From NCBI RefSeq assembly GCF_009697225.1, contig NZ_WIND01000021.1, positions 1 to 61,152 of the forward strand: a DNA stretch of 61,152 bases. The letters run 5' to 3'. Positions 1 through 8,326 of the stretch are shown in pieces. Each line of letters opens with the position of its first letter. Positions within the stretch are counted from its first letter, which is position 1. The notes beneath the pieces are model-generated. The model saw only the letters and a program-made list of their open reading frames with translations, made no database searches and was not told the DNA's origin. Source of the stretch: Halovulum marinum. Lineage in GTDB: Bacteria > Pseudomonadota > Alphaproteobacteria > Rhodobacterales > Rhodobacteraceae. The position numbers and the translations under genes are program-made.

Positions 1-25
1 ACAGATAGCGGTTTTTCTGAGCCAT
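1..25 (-). CDS. Putative transposase, first 8 codons only
   Basis: Minus-strand ATG at 25-23 opens M-A-Q-K-N-R-Y-L and leaves the window. The same frame is found at the right edge. Nothing beyond the N-terminus is visible, so the transposase assignment is an inference from its place just inside a duplicated terminal sequence. Confidence 0.35.
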
Positions 26-72
26 AAGAGCACCTTAACATGCTCTCAGACCTACTCAGCTGGAATAGACCC
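1..72 (-). mobile_element. End of an insertion sequence, left copy (cut by window edge)
   Basis: Positions 1-73 are the exact reverse complement of 61076-61148. Read on the minus strand, the element begins GGGTCTATTCCAGCTG at position 72 and runs out of the window to the left. An ATG follows 47 bases inside it and opens a frame reading M-A-Q-K-N-R-Y-L. A terminal non-coding segment followed by an outward ORF, present twice in opposite orientation, is what two IS copies would look like. The short N-terminus resembles what I remember of IS1595-family transposases, but 8-9 residues cannot settle the family. This copy lies across the 3' end of the Rep gene. Confidence 0.65.
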
Positions 73-1152
73 TCCGCGGAATATCAGCGAAATATGCTTC
101 TCCCGCTCCACCTCCTTAAGCGGGTTCGGATCGCATCCACTCCGCATTTCGCACAAATCCGCGTTCATCTCGGCGCATACCGTTTCCCAAAGCAATTGGT
201 TTTGCCAGCGTGCCCGGTTCGGGTCCGTAGGACTTGGGTCGGTGTAGCGAACCACTTCACCGGAGTGACGGCATAGATCGCCGAAACGCTCGTAAAGCTG
301 CGTCCAGGTGCGGATGTTCCAGCCGTCTTTCAGCAGGTCTTTTCCCGCCCGGAACTCCGCGCGCCAAACGCGATTGCGCGGGTTTTTGGGATCGAGCGGC
401 GGAATGCCCTGCCTTTCGAGGGTATCGTTCCAGACGCGCCACCAGTGATCCTTGCCGCGCTTCGTGATCTCCGCGCGTTTGTCATAGACAATGACCTGCC
501 GGTTTCGCGGGCTTCCGATGGTAACTGAGGTAATTCGCCCGGATTTTCCGTGAACGGTCTTCTCCGGTGCGGTCACGAAATCCCGGCGGTTTGCACTGGA
601 ATGCATGACGAAGTTCTCAGGAATTAGCGCGAAATCAGGCGCGAGCACGTCGATGCAGAAATCGACCCGCGAAATGCTCACATCGTCTTCGCCGTGCCGG
701 ATGCCGAACTTCGCGAGCACGCCGTCCAGGTGGAGCCGGGCGGCGGCCAGGCCGAGGTTCGCCATGAAGGTCGAGCCGAAGGAAACCCGGATTCCCCAGG
801 GATCGCGGGAATTCGGCTTCTTGAAGAACCAGTTCGCGCCGAACGGCCCGCCGCTGGCGACGAACCTGTAGCCGTTGCCGCCGTGCGCTTTCAGGTGAAG
901 CTGAACGCCATTGTATTCGATCAGAACGTCCTGGCGCTCCTTGTCGGCGCGTTCCTTCTCGGTCTCCAGGTACTCGAAAAGTTCCGAGGGGATATTGGCG
1001 CGGATCGCGATGGCGAGCGTATCAAACCCCTTGTGGAGAACGCGCATTTCCCGGTCGTCCGGCTCCGATGTATTTCCAGAGGGGGGTGCTACAATCAGCC
1101 CCCTTTGCCCGGTAGGGGTGAGCGGTTCGTGGGTATCGGTAGGGTTCGGCAT
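52..1152 (-). CDS. Replication initiation factor-like protein (Rep_trans type), tail altered by IS
   Basis: A 366-residue protein resembling the Rep_trans replication initiation factors of plasmids and integrative elements, which nick an origin for rolling-circle replication. The visible support is a compact region G-S-P-R-N-R-Q-V-I-V-Y-D-K-R, like the G-S-(x)n-Y-D-K motif of the family, with conserved tryptophans and charged helices downstream. I chose the ATG at 1152 because GGAGG lies about 10 bases upstream; an ATG at 1230 overlapping the previous gene is possible. The last residues (S-I-P-A-E and stop) are encoded by the IS end, so the native C-terminus is missing. It is last of the leftward genes. 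The family call is moderate. Confidence 0.65.
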   Translation of the reverse strand: MPNPTDTHEPLTPTGQRGLIVAPPSGNTSEPDDREMRVLHKGFDTLAIAIRANIPSELFEYLETEKERADKERQDVLIEYNGVQLHLKAHGGNGYRFVASGGPFGANWFFKKPNSRDPWGIRVSFGSTFMANLGLAAARLHLDGVLAKFGIRHGEDDVSISRVDFCIDVLAPDFALIPENFVMHSSANRRDFVTAPEKTVHGKSGRITSVTIGSPRNRQVIVYDKRAEITKRGKDHWWRVWNDTLERQGIPPLDPKNPRNRVWRAEFRAGKDLLKDGWNIRTWTQLYERFGDLCRHSGEVVRYTDPSPTDPNRARWQNQLLWETVCAEMNADLCEMRSGCDPNPLKEVEREKHISLIFRGGSIPAE

Positions 1153-1219
1153 GTGACTTGCGCCTCCGGCGGGGCGGTTTTTGTTTTGGGGCCGGGCTGT
1201 GGCCCGGCACTGTTCGAAT

Positions 1220-1438
1220 TCAGCGGTCATTGATCTGCCTCCCGATCCACGATTCCGCGCGTTCGGCGCATCGTGCGAGATTGAGGAGGTCCGAGTGGTG
1301 AAAGCTGGTCGTGTTCCGCCATTCGCCGGTATCGGTCTTGTAGGAGCGGGACAGATCGATCGAGTAGAAGCCATCGTTGTTCCAGATGGTCGCGGTGATC
1401 AGGCCGAGCCTGAATTTCTTTGCTGGCTGATTTGCCAT
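1220..1438 (-). CDS. Small protein of unknown function in integrative element
   Basis: A 72-residue protein starting M-A-N-Q-P-A-K-K-F. The ATG at 1438 has AGGA six to nine bases upstream. The sequence is mildly basic with aromatic residues in a likely beta-rich N-terminal half (L-I-T-A-T-I-W-N-N-D-G-F-Y-S-I-D-L) and a helical C-terminus. I do not recognise a domain. It sits between the excisionase-like gene and the Rep gene and is probably co-transcribed with Rep, so a role in element replication or maintenance is only a positional guess. Confidence 0.6.
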   Translation of the reverse strand: MANQPAKKFRLGLITATIWNNDGFYSIDLSRSYKTDTGEWRNTTSFHHSDLLNLARCAERAESWIGRQINDR

Positions 1439-1583
1439 GTTCGAGTTCCTTTCGATTGCAGAAGCGTGCTGTGCTGACGGCAAGGGAAGGGCGCGAGGTG
1501 GCGACACCCCGCGCCCCTTTTCAGGCCATCCGGCCCCAAAATCCCGCGCGGTACCGCCAAGCCCGCGCGGGCAAAACTGAATG

Positions 1584-1811
1584 TCAGGTTGGCTGTGACG
1601 TGTGCGAGACGAGCCGTTCCTCGACCCAGGCGGCGAGGTCCGTGCGGCGGTAGCGCACCGACCGCGACGAGACCTTCACGAAACGCGGGCCTCCGCCGCG
1701 ATGCCGCCAGTTCTGCAAGGCGCGCACCGAATAGCAGAGGATCGATGCAGCCTCTCTCTCGTCTACCAGCGCATTCGGATCGTATTCTGTGTTCGTGCTC
1801 ATCCCGGCCAT
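1584..1811 (-). CDS. AlpA-like helix-turn-helix protein, putative excisionase
   Basis: A 75-residue protein with a single winged helix-turn-helix of the HTH_17/AlpA type. It has the pattern L-V-D-E-R-E-A-A-S-I-L followed by S-V-R-A-L-Q-N-W-R-H-R-G-G-G-P-R-F-V-K, then R-S-V-R-Y-R-R-T-D-L-A-A-W-V-E. Such small proteins act as recombination directionality factors, or activate integrase genes, in integrative elements. The position inside an integrase-bearing island fits. Start at 1811; an in-frame ATG at 1802 is an alternative. Confidence 0.75.
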   Translation of the reverse strand: MAGMSTNTEYDPNALVDEREAASILCYSVRALQNWRHRGGGPRFVKVSSRSVRYRRTDLAAWVEERLVSHTSQPT

Positions 1812-1951
1812 CTCTTTTGCCTCAACAACTTTGATGAGTTGAAGTTAGTTCGGAGCCGGTAAGCGTAATAGTCTGCACGAAAAGGATTAATCAGAACACT
1901 AGGGTGTTTCGATTTAAGTATTTGAAATTCATGTATTAATTATGGTGAGTG
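1812..1951 (-). promoter_or_regulatory. AT-rich control region upstream of the excisionase-like gene
   Basis: This stretch is far richer in A+T than anything else nearby. It separates the frameshifted gene from the excisionase gene. CAAC and GTTG half-sites at 1826-1829 and 1838-1841 form a short inverted repeat about 15 bases upstream of the ATG. It plausibly holds the promoter and operator of the excisionase-small protein-rep transcription unit; no clear -35/-10 pair was assigned. Confidence 0.35.
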
Positions 1952-1982
1952 CGCCGGGCGGGCGCTTTCGATACGCCCGGCG
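1952..1982 (-). terminator. Stem-loop directly after the frameshifted gene
   Basis: A perfect 9-bp inverted repeat (CGCCGGGCG at 1952-1960 and CGCCCGGCG at 1974-1982) with a 13-nt loop starts 6 bases past the stop at 1989. There is no U-run after it, so it is terminator-like rather than a canonical intrinsic terminator. Confidence 0.45.
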
Positions 1983-1988
1983 TTTCGA

Positions 1989-2793
1989 TTAATCGGCGGC
2001 CTTGCGTCCCGACCGCTTCCAAGCATCCGGCACGGTCTGATCCCAAATCGCATTGAACCGACGCGTAGAGACAGTCGGAAATTCCTTCAGGCATTCGTCG
2101 CGCAATGCGACTTTCCCCGGGCTGGCGGCGGTGCCCCGGACCTTGGCGGCAAGCCATTCCGCCGCACGCTCATCTACACCGGCCTCCTGCGCATCCAGTT
2201 CGAATGGTTTTGCCCAGGCGTCGAATTCCGATTGGAAGACGAATGCCGCGTGCTTGCGGATGCGCGAGATTGATCGCGGCGATGAGCATCGAAAACGCGT
2301 AGTCGATCCGAAAGTCCGGCTCCGACCGCCACTGATCCCATTTGACGAGGTTGTTGTTTGCCGTCACCATCCGGAGCTTTCCGGCGGCAAAGAGGTCCGC
2401 GAGCCTTTCTTCCAAAGCTTCACGCCGCTCGAAGGCTTCGGGATTGACTTCCCGATCCTGATAGGATGGTTGCAGCCGGTCTTTTGCATCCTTCAATTGG
2501 TTAATCTGCTCGCTCAGCTCAAACTGCCGCGCAGCCAGCCTTGTCTGGCCGCCTTCGGGCAGTGAAAACCCGTCAAAGTGGATCAGCCGCTCAAGATCCA
2601 CTTGCCGAGACGCAATCTCGTCATCCAGGCGCACGCGTTCCGCCTTTACCTCGGCGGGCTCGGACGCCGGGGCCGCGAAGGCTTCCCGCCCGGTCCATGT
2701 GTCGGGATAGGTAAATCGACCGACACGGTCGAAGGCTTGAAGCAGGGAATAGACTTTTGTCAGGTCGAATTGCAGGGGCAGGGTGTTCTGCAC
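1989..2793 (-). pseudogene. Unknown element protein, frameshifted near 2261-2267
   Basis: A GTG at 2793 with GGAGG upstream opens a 207-codon frame starting M-Q-N-T-L-P-L-Q-F. It contains a charged coiled-coil-like middle. After I-A-A-I-N-L the frame turns into low-quality arginine-rich sequence. A different frame (+1) continues with protein-like sequence, R-K-H-A-A-F-V-F-Q-S-E-F-D-A-W, through to D-A-W-K-R-S-G-R-K-A-A-D and a TAA at 1991-1989. That second part has no usable start of its own. The simplest reading is one gene of about 267 codons with a single extra base in 2261-2267. A sequencing error or a programmed shift cannot be excluded. I do not recognise the family. Confidence 0.65.
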
Positions 2794-2878
2794 GCGGCGG
2801 GCCTCCGGTTGAATACGCCGGGACCTTCCTGCATCGGGGGGATAGGTTCAACGCCAAGCGGTGCTGAACCAGGTTCTC

Positions 2879-4066
2879 TCAACCGCCAATGTGCAGTTGT
2901 CGGGGCTCTGTCTTGCGCGCCCTGATCGCCGTGGCAAGACGGGCCGCGACGGACCCGGCGGCGCGCTGGACCGCATCGTCGGCCAGGTGCGCATAGCGCA
3001 GCGTCGTTTGCAGGTTCTTGTGGCCCATGATTTCCTTGAGCGTGAACGGATCGATCCCGTCCTTCATCGCAACGGACGCATAGGTGTGCCGCAGATCGTG
3101 GATGCGCACGTCGTCCAGCCCGGCGCGCGTGCGGATGCGGTTCCAGGGCTTTTGCAGGTTCACCAGCGGGCCGTCCTCGGACTCGCCCAGGATCACGTAC
3201 GGGTTGCCGGGCAGGCGCGGCAGGCTCATCAGGATGTCATGGGCTTCGCGCGGCAGGGGAATGCGGCGGCGTCCGGTCTTGCTGTCGGGCAGTTCCAGGT
3301 GATGCGTCGTCACATAGTCCCACCGCAGCGTCAGAATCTCCTTGTGGCGGCAGCCGGTGTAGATCAGCAGCATGATTGCCGAAACCGCGTGAACGGTCTC
3401 GGTGCCCTCTTCCAGCGCCTCTGCCAGAACCTGACCCAGCCTGATCTGCTCTGCATCGGACAGGTAACGCTTCTTTTCCTCTTCGCGGAACTTCTTGATC
3501 CGCCGCGCCGGGTTCGATCCGGCCTGACGCAGCCCCCAGTCTTCGGCCAGATTGAACAGTTTCGAGAGCATCGCGGCGGCACGGTTGGCCTGATAGGGCG
3601 TATCGCGCAGCGTGTGGTGGAAGGCGACCACATCGGCGCGCGTAACCTCGGCAATGTGCAGCGGGCCGAGCTTGGGACGGATCAGCCGGGTGATGATGCT
3701 GCGATAGTCCCGCGCCGTGGTCGGCTTGCAGTGCTGATCGACATACTCTTCCAGGAACCTATCGCAGAGACCCGCGACGGTCGGCGCGCGCCGCCGGGCC
3801 TGCCGTTCGCCGGACGGATCGCCGCCATGCGCCACCTCGCCCAGGGTTTGCCGCGCGAGCTTGCGCGCCTCTTCCGCCGTCAGCACGCCATGCTGGCCCA
3901 GGGTGATCCGCCGGGTGCGCCGCCCGGCGCGGTACTGGACCAGGTACGTTCTCTTGCCGGACGGATAGACCCGCAGCCCGAAGCCGCGCATGTCCCGGTC
4001 CCAGATCAGGTAGTCGGTTGCGCGGCTTTCGACCGCTTCCACCGTGCGCTTGGTCAGCTTGAACAT
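2879..4066 (-). CDS. Tyrosine site-specific integrase
   Basis: A 395-residue phage/island-type tyrosine recombinase. An arm-binding domain of the DUF4102 type fills residues about 1-85 (R-D-M-R-G-F-G-L-R-V-Y-P-S-G-K-R-T-Y). A SAM-like core-binding domain follows (about 95-190), then the catalytic domain. All catalytic residues are visible: R240 in Y-T-G-C-R-H-K-E, H323 and R326 in H-D-L-R-H, H349 in M-G-H-K, and Y358 in L-R-Y-A-H-L. The enzyme would integrate and excise the element at the adjacent tRNA-Lys att site, 180 bases from its start codon. Length and motifs look intact. Confidence 0.95.
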   Translation of the reverse strand: MFKLTKRTVEAVESRATDYLIWDRDMRGFGLRVYPSGKRTYLVQYRAGRRTRRITLGQHGVLTAEEARKLARQTLGEVAHGGDPSGERQARRRAPTVAGLCDRFLEEYVDQHCKPTTARDYRSIITRLIRPKLGPLHIAEVTRADVVAFHHTLRDTPYQANRAAAMLSKLFNLAEDWGLRQAGSNPARRIKKFREEEKKRYLSDAEQIRLGQVLAEALEEGTETVHAVSAIMLLIYTGCRHKEILTLRWDYVTTHHLELPDSKTGRRRIPLPREAHDILMSLPRLPGNPYVILGESEDGPLVNLQKPWNRIRTRAGLDDVRIHDLRHTYASVAMKDGIDPFTLKEIMGHKNLQTTLRYAHLADDAVQRAAGSVAARLATAIRARKTEPRQLHIGG

Positions 4067-4246
4067 TGCCAGAACATTCCTTCCCTGCGATGTGCTGCCG
4101 GAAGCTATACGGAAGCAACTGGCGGCGAATTCTGGCGTTATCCATGCGCGGTGGGCGCGCGACGCGTCAACGTAACTAACTGATCGCGTTGCATTTTTGA
4201 GCGGTCAGCGGAAGTCGGCGAAATCCGGCGAAATGCGTTTGAGTTA

Positions 4247-4292
4247 TCTTTTAATCAGTGGGTCGCAGGTTCGAATCCTGCACGGCTCACCA
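4247..4292 (+). other. attachment site: 3' part of tRNA-Lys(TTT)
   Basis: The bases from the anticodon loop (CTTTTAATCAG) through the T-arm (GGTTCGAATCC) to the acceptor and encoded CCA match the 3' half of a bacterial tRNA-Lys with anticodon TTT. No acceptor, D-arm or matching 5' half lies upstream (searched to about 4140). Integrases of this type recombine inside tRNA 3' halves, leaving a partial copy at one end, so this is read as attL/attR. Sequence from 4293 rightward would be the original flank of the tRNA gene. Short direct repeats (CGGCGAAAT) just left, about 4217-4235, could be integrase arm sites. Confidence 0.8.
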
Positions 4293-4506
4293 CGTTTACC
4301 TTTGATATCAAGGACTTGAAGGCTGCCGGCCTTGTCGGCCGCGCGCTTGGCGGTTCGAGGACTGCAACACCCGCATCCCTGTCGGAAACGCCGCGTGATC
4401 CCATCCATCCCGAGGCACCACTCCAGGGTGGCGGGCGAAATCGCATGCCGATTGACGCCAGGAACGCCTGCGCCGACTGTCCGTCTCAAGTCGGCGTCGC
4501 ACCGGC

Positions 4507-5247
4507 CTAGAGAACGCTCATCAGGTGATCCAGCTCGTCGGAAAATGGCTTGGGGCGTTGCTTGGTGACGGTCGCGAACAGTGCGCCGGGGGCTTCCAGG
4601 CGCCGGATCCAGCCGGCGGGCCGGGCGAGGCTGCGGATCGGCAGGCCGCGCTCGGCGCACCAGCGGGCCAGGCGGATGTCCACGAACCCGGCGCTGCCGT
4701 CCATGAACCCGAACGGCGGCAGGATCTCGGGGCGCAGCATGCTGACCCCCGAGCCGGGCAGGTTCACCAGCCGGTCGCGGGCCTGCCGCTCCCAGAACCG
4801 GTCCTTGCTGCGGAACCTGTGCGGATCGTCGAAGCCCTTCCGCAGGCGGCGAATCGTGCGTTTCAGCTGCAGCGGGTTCAGCGCGTGCGGCGCCGGCCGG
4901 AGGATCGCGCCGTGATAGGTGTAGAGCGTGTCCCGCGCGGTCATGCGGGCCAGGGTGCTGGCCACGTAGTCGGGCGGGTACAGGATGTCGTCGTCCAGCA
5001 GAAACACCGCCTCGGCGCCGCCGGTGTCGGCGAAGAACTTGCCGGTGTCCTTCAGGTCCCGCGGCGGGATCAGCGGCGCGACGTTCGGGTGCGCGCGAAG
5101 AAATGTTGGCACCTCCTTGAACTCGTTCAGCACGAGGTTCAGCCGCCCCACTTGCGGTGCAACCGCGTCCAGAACCGCGTTCAACAGGTCCAACCGGGCG
5201 GGGAAGGTCGTCATGTTGGCAATGATCCCGGCGGTATCGGAGTGCAT
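4507..5247 (-). CDS. Family 2-like glycosyltransferase
   Basis: A 246-residue cytoplasmic GT-A-type glycosyltransferase. The start reads G-I-I-A-N-M-T-T-F-P-A-R, like family proteins beginning 'I-A-N-x-A-T-x-P-x-R'. A metal-binding aspartate cluster follows (A-V-F-L-L-D-D-D-I-L-Y-P-P-D-Y). The later G-S-G-V-S-M-L-R-P motif is typical of the acceptor side. Start at 5247 keeps the first beta strand; an ATG at 5214 would cut into it. It lies immediately outside the att site and may belong with the next two glycosyltransferase genes. Substrate unknown. Confidence 0.75.
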   Translation of the reverse strand: MHSDTAGIIANMTTFPARLDLLNAVLDAVAPQVGRLNLVLNEFKEVPTFLRAHPNVAPLIPPRDLKDTGKFFADTGGAEAVFLLDDDILYPPDYVASTLARMTARDTLYTYHGAILRPAPHALNPLQLKRTIRRLRKGFDDPHRFRSKDRFWERQARDRLVNLPGSGVSMLRPEILPPFGFMDGSAGFVDIRLARWCAERGLPIRSLARPAGWIRRLEAPGALFATVTKQRPKPFSDELDHLMSVL

Positions 5248-5332
5248 GGAGATTTCGTTACTCTGTGCCTAGTTTTCAGCGCCGCGCACTCTTCGCTCTC
5301 TGCGCGATCACGTCAAGGGATGGACTACGAGC

Positions 5333-7207
5333 TTAGCGCGACGAGGCGAGGGAAAAGCCGTAGACCGGTTCTTCGCCAATCGAACCCAGTTTCGTGCGCT
5401 GGATGTCGAGGCCAGACAGGGAAGCCTGTATCTGAGCCAAATGTGCAGCATCACGTCCCACGATCATTCGCCCATCTGCAATGGCCTCACGGACGAAGGC
5501 TTCGTCCATCGATCCGTCGCCGAGCCCGGTGAGCGCAAGTAGGGTATCGCCGCGTTCGATCAGGCCAGCAAAAGCGGGAACGAAATTATCGTATACAACA
5601 GCGCCCTTCGGGACCATTGCCGCGTATGCATTGCTAACCAGCTGCGCGCGCGCCCGAAGTGATAGTGCCTGCGTTACATCGTTCACATACGCTGTATATC
5701 CGCTCCAGACCAAGGCGACGATACTTAAGATCCAAAGCATAGACGCGAAGCGCCGAGTAAGAAGCCATAGGAGCGATGCCGCAGCAAGCAGCAGGACGAG
5801 CAGGGGCGGAAGCCGGTGTTCGATCAGATATCCGGACCAGAAGGGCGTAACCACTGAAAGCAGCGACAAGCCCAGCAGAGTGAGAAGTGCTGCGCGCAGA
5901 GCCAGGCTTGTGGACGGCGCCGCGCTCTTCTGAAGGGCCACCAAGCTCAGTGCAGCAAGATACGCCAGAAACGGTAAAGTATAGATGAAGTACCTCATGT
6001 TCGCGGCCAGGCCTCCGTGCCAAGCCTTTGCCGAAAATGGCAGAATTACGATTATGATTACGAGAGAGGCCAACACAATTCCCTTTCGATGTCTATCCTC
6101 TGTGAGCGCCAGAAGTGGCAATAGACCGATCCAGGGCAGGCTTTGCGCGAGAGCTTTTTTATGCAGCGTCCAGAAAGTGACGCGTCCGTATTCATCCCTC
6201 GCTAGTTCCGGATAGCGACCAACGTCGGGATGTTGGCTGAGGTCGACAATCAGCACGTAGAGGCCCTTTAACAGCCGTGCATAAAATTCTTGTACCAAAG
6301 GGAAAAGCGCCGAACTTAGAACGACTAAAGCCAATGCGCCAAAGGTTAGTAGTCTTCTATGGCGGGGAAAGTGGCGATAGAGGAGCGTGGCGGCACAGGC
6401 AACTAGTACGATTGCGAGAACCGAAACGTGCCCGGAAAGCGATACTCCGCCATCGCCCTTCGATCCGTAGGTGAAAGGGTTGAATATGCCGAACTTGGCG
6501 GAGTTAACCAATGCCGCACCAAGTAGCACGGGAAGAAGTCCCGCGGCGGCACAAATCAGGTGGATGTAAGGACGCGGTGCGAACAGAACAAGCCATGCCG
6601 TAATTGCGGGTAGGACGAGGGCAACATCTGTTCTGATCAATATCCCGAGACCGAGGATTAAGCCGCCGGACCCGGCGAGAATCGGACGAAACGAATTGCT
6701 CTCGGCTACTTTGGCTGCGAACAGGGTCGCCGACATCACGAACGCCAAGGCCAACGCGTGTGGCCACACGGCGACAGCATAGTTGGACAGAAAGGTCCCG
6801 AGCAGAAGGATCAGCGCCGCGGGAATGGCGACGCGCCTGCCGCTAAGAATGTTTACCAGTTTCCATGTCGCCCAGATTGCGACCGCTGCCGCCAAAAGAT
6901 TCAATATGAACAGGCCGCGAATGCCTAGAGCAGCCTGAAACGGGGCCGCGATGATGGTGAAGCCAAACGGGTACTGTGCGACCAAACCGGTTGGCCCCGG
7001 TCTGAGAAACAACAGTGTTAGGTCGTCGCTTTCATATATTTCGTAGCCGTTCCCGATAGCCAAGCTGCCGTGTTCCGCGAAGGCTACTACAGATAAGTAT
7101 TGAACAACTTCATCGACAGTATAAAAACCAGTCGGCGCGACCAGCAGCAGCGGCAGCCACAGCACGACTGCCAGGATGGCGATGCGGCGTCCGCTCCAGG
7201 TGCCCAT
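5333..7207 (-). CDS. Integral membrane glycosyltransferase, GT39/ArnT-like topology
   Basis: A 624-residue protein with about 11-13 hydrophobic segments. The first periplasmic loop after helix 1 has F-Y-T-V-D-E-V-V-Q-Y, where an Asp-Glu pair is expected in polyprenyl-phosphate-sugar transferases of the PMT/ArnT superfamily. It would transfer a sugar from a lipid carrier on the outer face of the inner membrane. The ATG at 7207 abuts the stop of the upstream GT2 gene, a polyprenyl-phosphate-sugar-synthase type; together they look like a donor-making and donor-using pair. Base composition drops clearly across this gene compared with its neighbours, and codon choice differs (ATA, AGG, CTA appear), suggesting separate origin. 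Exact family uncertain. Confidence 0.7.
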   Translation of the reverse strand: MGTWSGRRIAILAVVLWLPLLLVAPTGFYTVDEVVQYLSVVAFAEHGSLAIGNGYEIYESDDLTLLFLRPGPTGLVAQYPFGFTIIAAPFQAALGIRGLFILNLLAAAVAIWATWKLVNILSGRRVAIPAALILLLGTFLSNYAVAVWPHALALAFVMSATLFAAKVAESNSFRPILAGSGGLILGLGILIRTDVALVLPAITAWLVLFAPRPYIHLICAAAGLLPVLLGAALVNSAKFGIFNPFTYGSKGDGGVSLSGHVSVLAIVLVACAATLLYRHFPRHRRLLTFGALALVVLSSALFPLVQEFYARLLKGLYVLIVDLSQHPDVGRYPELARDEYGRVTFWTLHKKALAQSLPWIGLLPLLALTEDRHRKGIVLASLVIIIVILPFSAKAWHGGLAANMRYFIYTLPFLAYLAALSLVALQKSAAPSTSLALRAALLTLLGLSLLSVVTPFWSGYLIEHRLPPLLVLLLAAASLLWLLTRRFASMLWILSIVALVWSGYTAYVNDVTQALSLRARAQLVSNAYAAMVPKGAVVYDNFVPAFAGLIERGDTLLALTGLGDGSMDEAFVREAIADGRMIVGRDAAHLAQIQASLSGLDIQRTKLGSIGEEPVYGFSLASSR

Positions 7208-8161
7208 TCAGCGCACGGTCCTGAGGATCTTCTCTTCCAGCGCGCGCGAGCGCAGCTCCTGCAGGAGCACGCGGTTCGCGGCCACCAGATCCGCGAGGAC
7301 GCCGCCGATCAGCAGCACCACGCCGGCCGCGAACAGGCCGGTGCCCAGGATCAGCGACTGCAGGTGCCCGGCGCCGTCGCCCTGCGCGTACTGCACCAGG
7401 AACCGCAGGATCGCCAGCAGGCCGGGCAGCGCGACGACGATCGACGACCAGAAGAAGAAGCGCAGCGGATAGTATACGAAGCCGATCCGCAGGATCGTCA
7501 TCGTCGAGCGGGCGATATAGCCCCACATCGAGCGCATCAGCCGCGACGGCCGCGTCGGCGGGTTCACCTTGATCGGCACCGAGGCGACGGCGATGTTCAT
7601 CCGTCCGGCCTGGATCAGCGTCTCGAGCGTGTAGGAATAGCTGCTGAAGGTATAAAGCCGGATCGCCGCCCGCTTGCTGACGGCGCGAAAGCCGCTGGTG
7701 GCGTCGGTCACGTCCAGCCCGCCGCTGGCCTGCCGCACGACCCAGGTGCCGACATGCTGAAGCGTGCGCTTGACCGGCGAGAAGTGCTCGATCTCGGACA
7801 TCGGGCGGGCGCCGACGACCAGGTCGGCGCGGCCGTGCAGGATCGGCGCGATCAGATCGGGCAGGAACGTCGCCGGGTACTGGTTGTCGGCGTCGAAGTT
7901 CACGATCACGTCCGCGCCCAGAAGCAGCGCGTGCTCCAGCCCTATGATGTAGCTTTTCGCCAGGCCGAGGTTGTTGGGATTGCGCAGCACATGGTCCGCC
8001 CCGGCGGCCCGCGCCACCTCGGCGGTGGCGTCGGTCGAGCCGTCGTCGATGACCAGCGTCTCGATGACGTCGACGCCCGGCAGCTGCGCCGGCAGCGTCG
8101 CCATCGTGTCCGCCAGCTGGTCGGCCTCGTTCAGGCAGGGGATCATGATGATCAGCTTCAT
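7208..8161 (-). CDS. Polyprenyl-phosphate glycosyltransferase (GT2, DPM1-like)
   Basis: A 317-residue GT2 enzyme. The N-terminal GT-A fold begins I-M-I-P-C-L-N-E-A-D-Q-L, and the nucleotide-binding motif is V-I-D-D-G-S-T-D. The metal site is I-V-N-F-D-A-D-N-Q-Y. Two C-terminal hydrophobic helices (about 235-300) anchor it in the membrane, as in GtrB/DPM-type enzymes that load a sugar onto undecaprenyl phosphate. ATG at 8161 fits the family start. It overlaps no neighbour and is directly followed by the membrane transferase at 5333-7207, its likely partner. Confidence 0.85.
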   Translation of the reverse strand: MKLIIMIPCLNEADQLADTMATLPAQLPGVDVIETLVIDDGSTDATAEVARAAGADHVLRNPNNLGLAKSYIIGLEHALLLGADVIVNFDADNQYPATFLPDLIAPILHGRADLVVGARPMSEIEHFSPVKRTLQHVGTWVVRQASGGLDVTDATSGFRAVSKRAAIRLYTFSSYSYTLETLIQAGRMNIAVASVPIKVNPPTRPSRLMRSMWGYIARSTMTILRIGFVYYPLRFFFWSSIVVALPGLLAILRFLVQYAQGDGAGHLQSLILGTGLFAAGVVLLIGGVLADLVAANRVLLQELRSRALEEKILRTVR

Positions 8162-8326
8162 GCGTCGCCCCGGCCCGGCCGCGCGGGCCCGTGGATGTCG
8201 TTCGTCAAGGGCCTGCCCGTCCGCCTGTTGCCTGCTGGGCGGACGGTACAGGGCAAACCGATGCGGTTTCAACGGCCAAGCGGGCGCGCCGGCCGCGCGC
8301 GCCCGCACCTGTTGCAAAGCCGCCGG

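Larger units (their letters stand above)
73..4292. mobile_element. Integrative element (one end) inserted at a tRNA-Lys gene
   Basis: A block of minus-strand genes lies between the left IS copy and a 3' tRNA-Lys fragment at 4247-4292. It contains a tyrosine integrase next to the att site, an AlpA-like excisionase, two genes of unknown function and a Rep_trans-type initiator. Integrase, excisionase and initiator beside a partial tRNA is the classic layout of a site-specific integrative element. The other junction, and the tRNA gene it should restore, lie outside the window. The left IS copy makes it unclear whether the rest of the element is still contiguous. Confidence 0.75.

Noticed and set aside
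2861-4183. Long plus-strand frame opposite the integrase
   Set aside because: The minus frame has every tyrosine-recombinase catalytic residue; the plus frame has none of any kind.
4244-4660. Minus-strand frame over the tRNA-Lys fragment ending in I-R-T-C-D-P
   Set aside because: This is the usual spurious frame over tRNA T-arms; it has no protein features.
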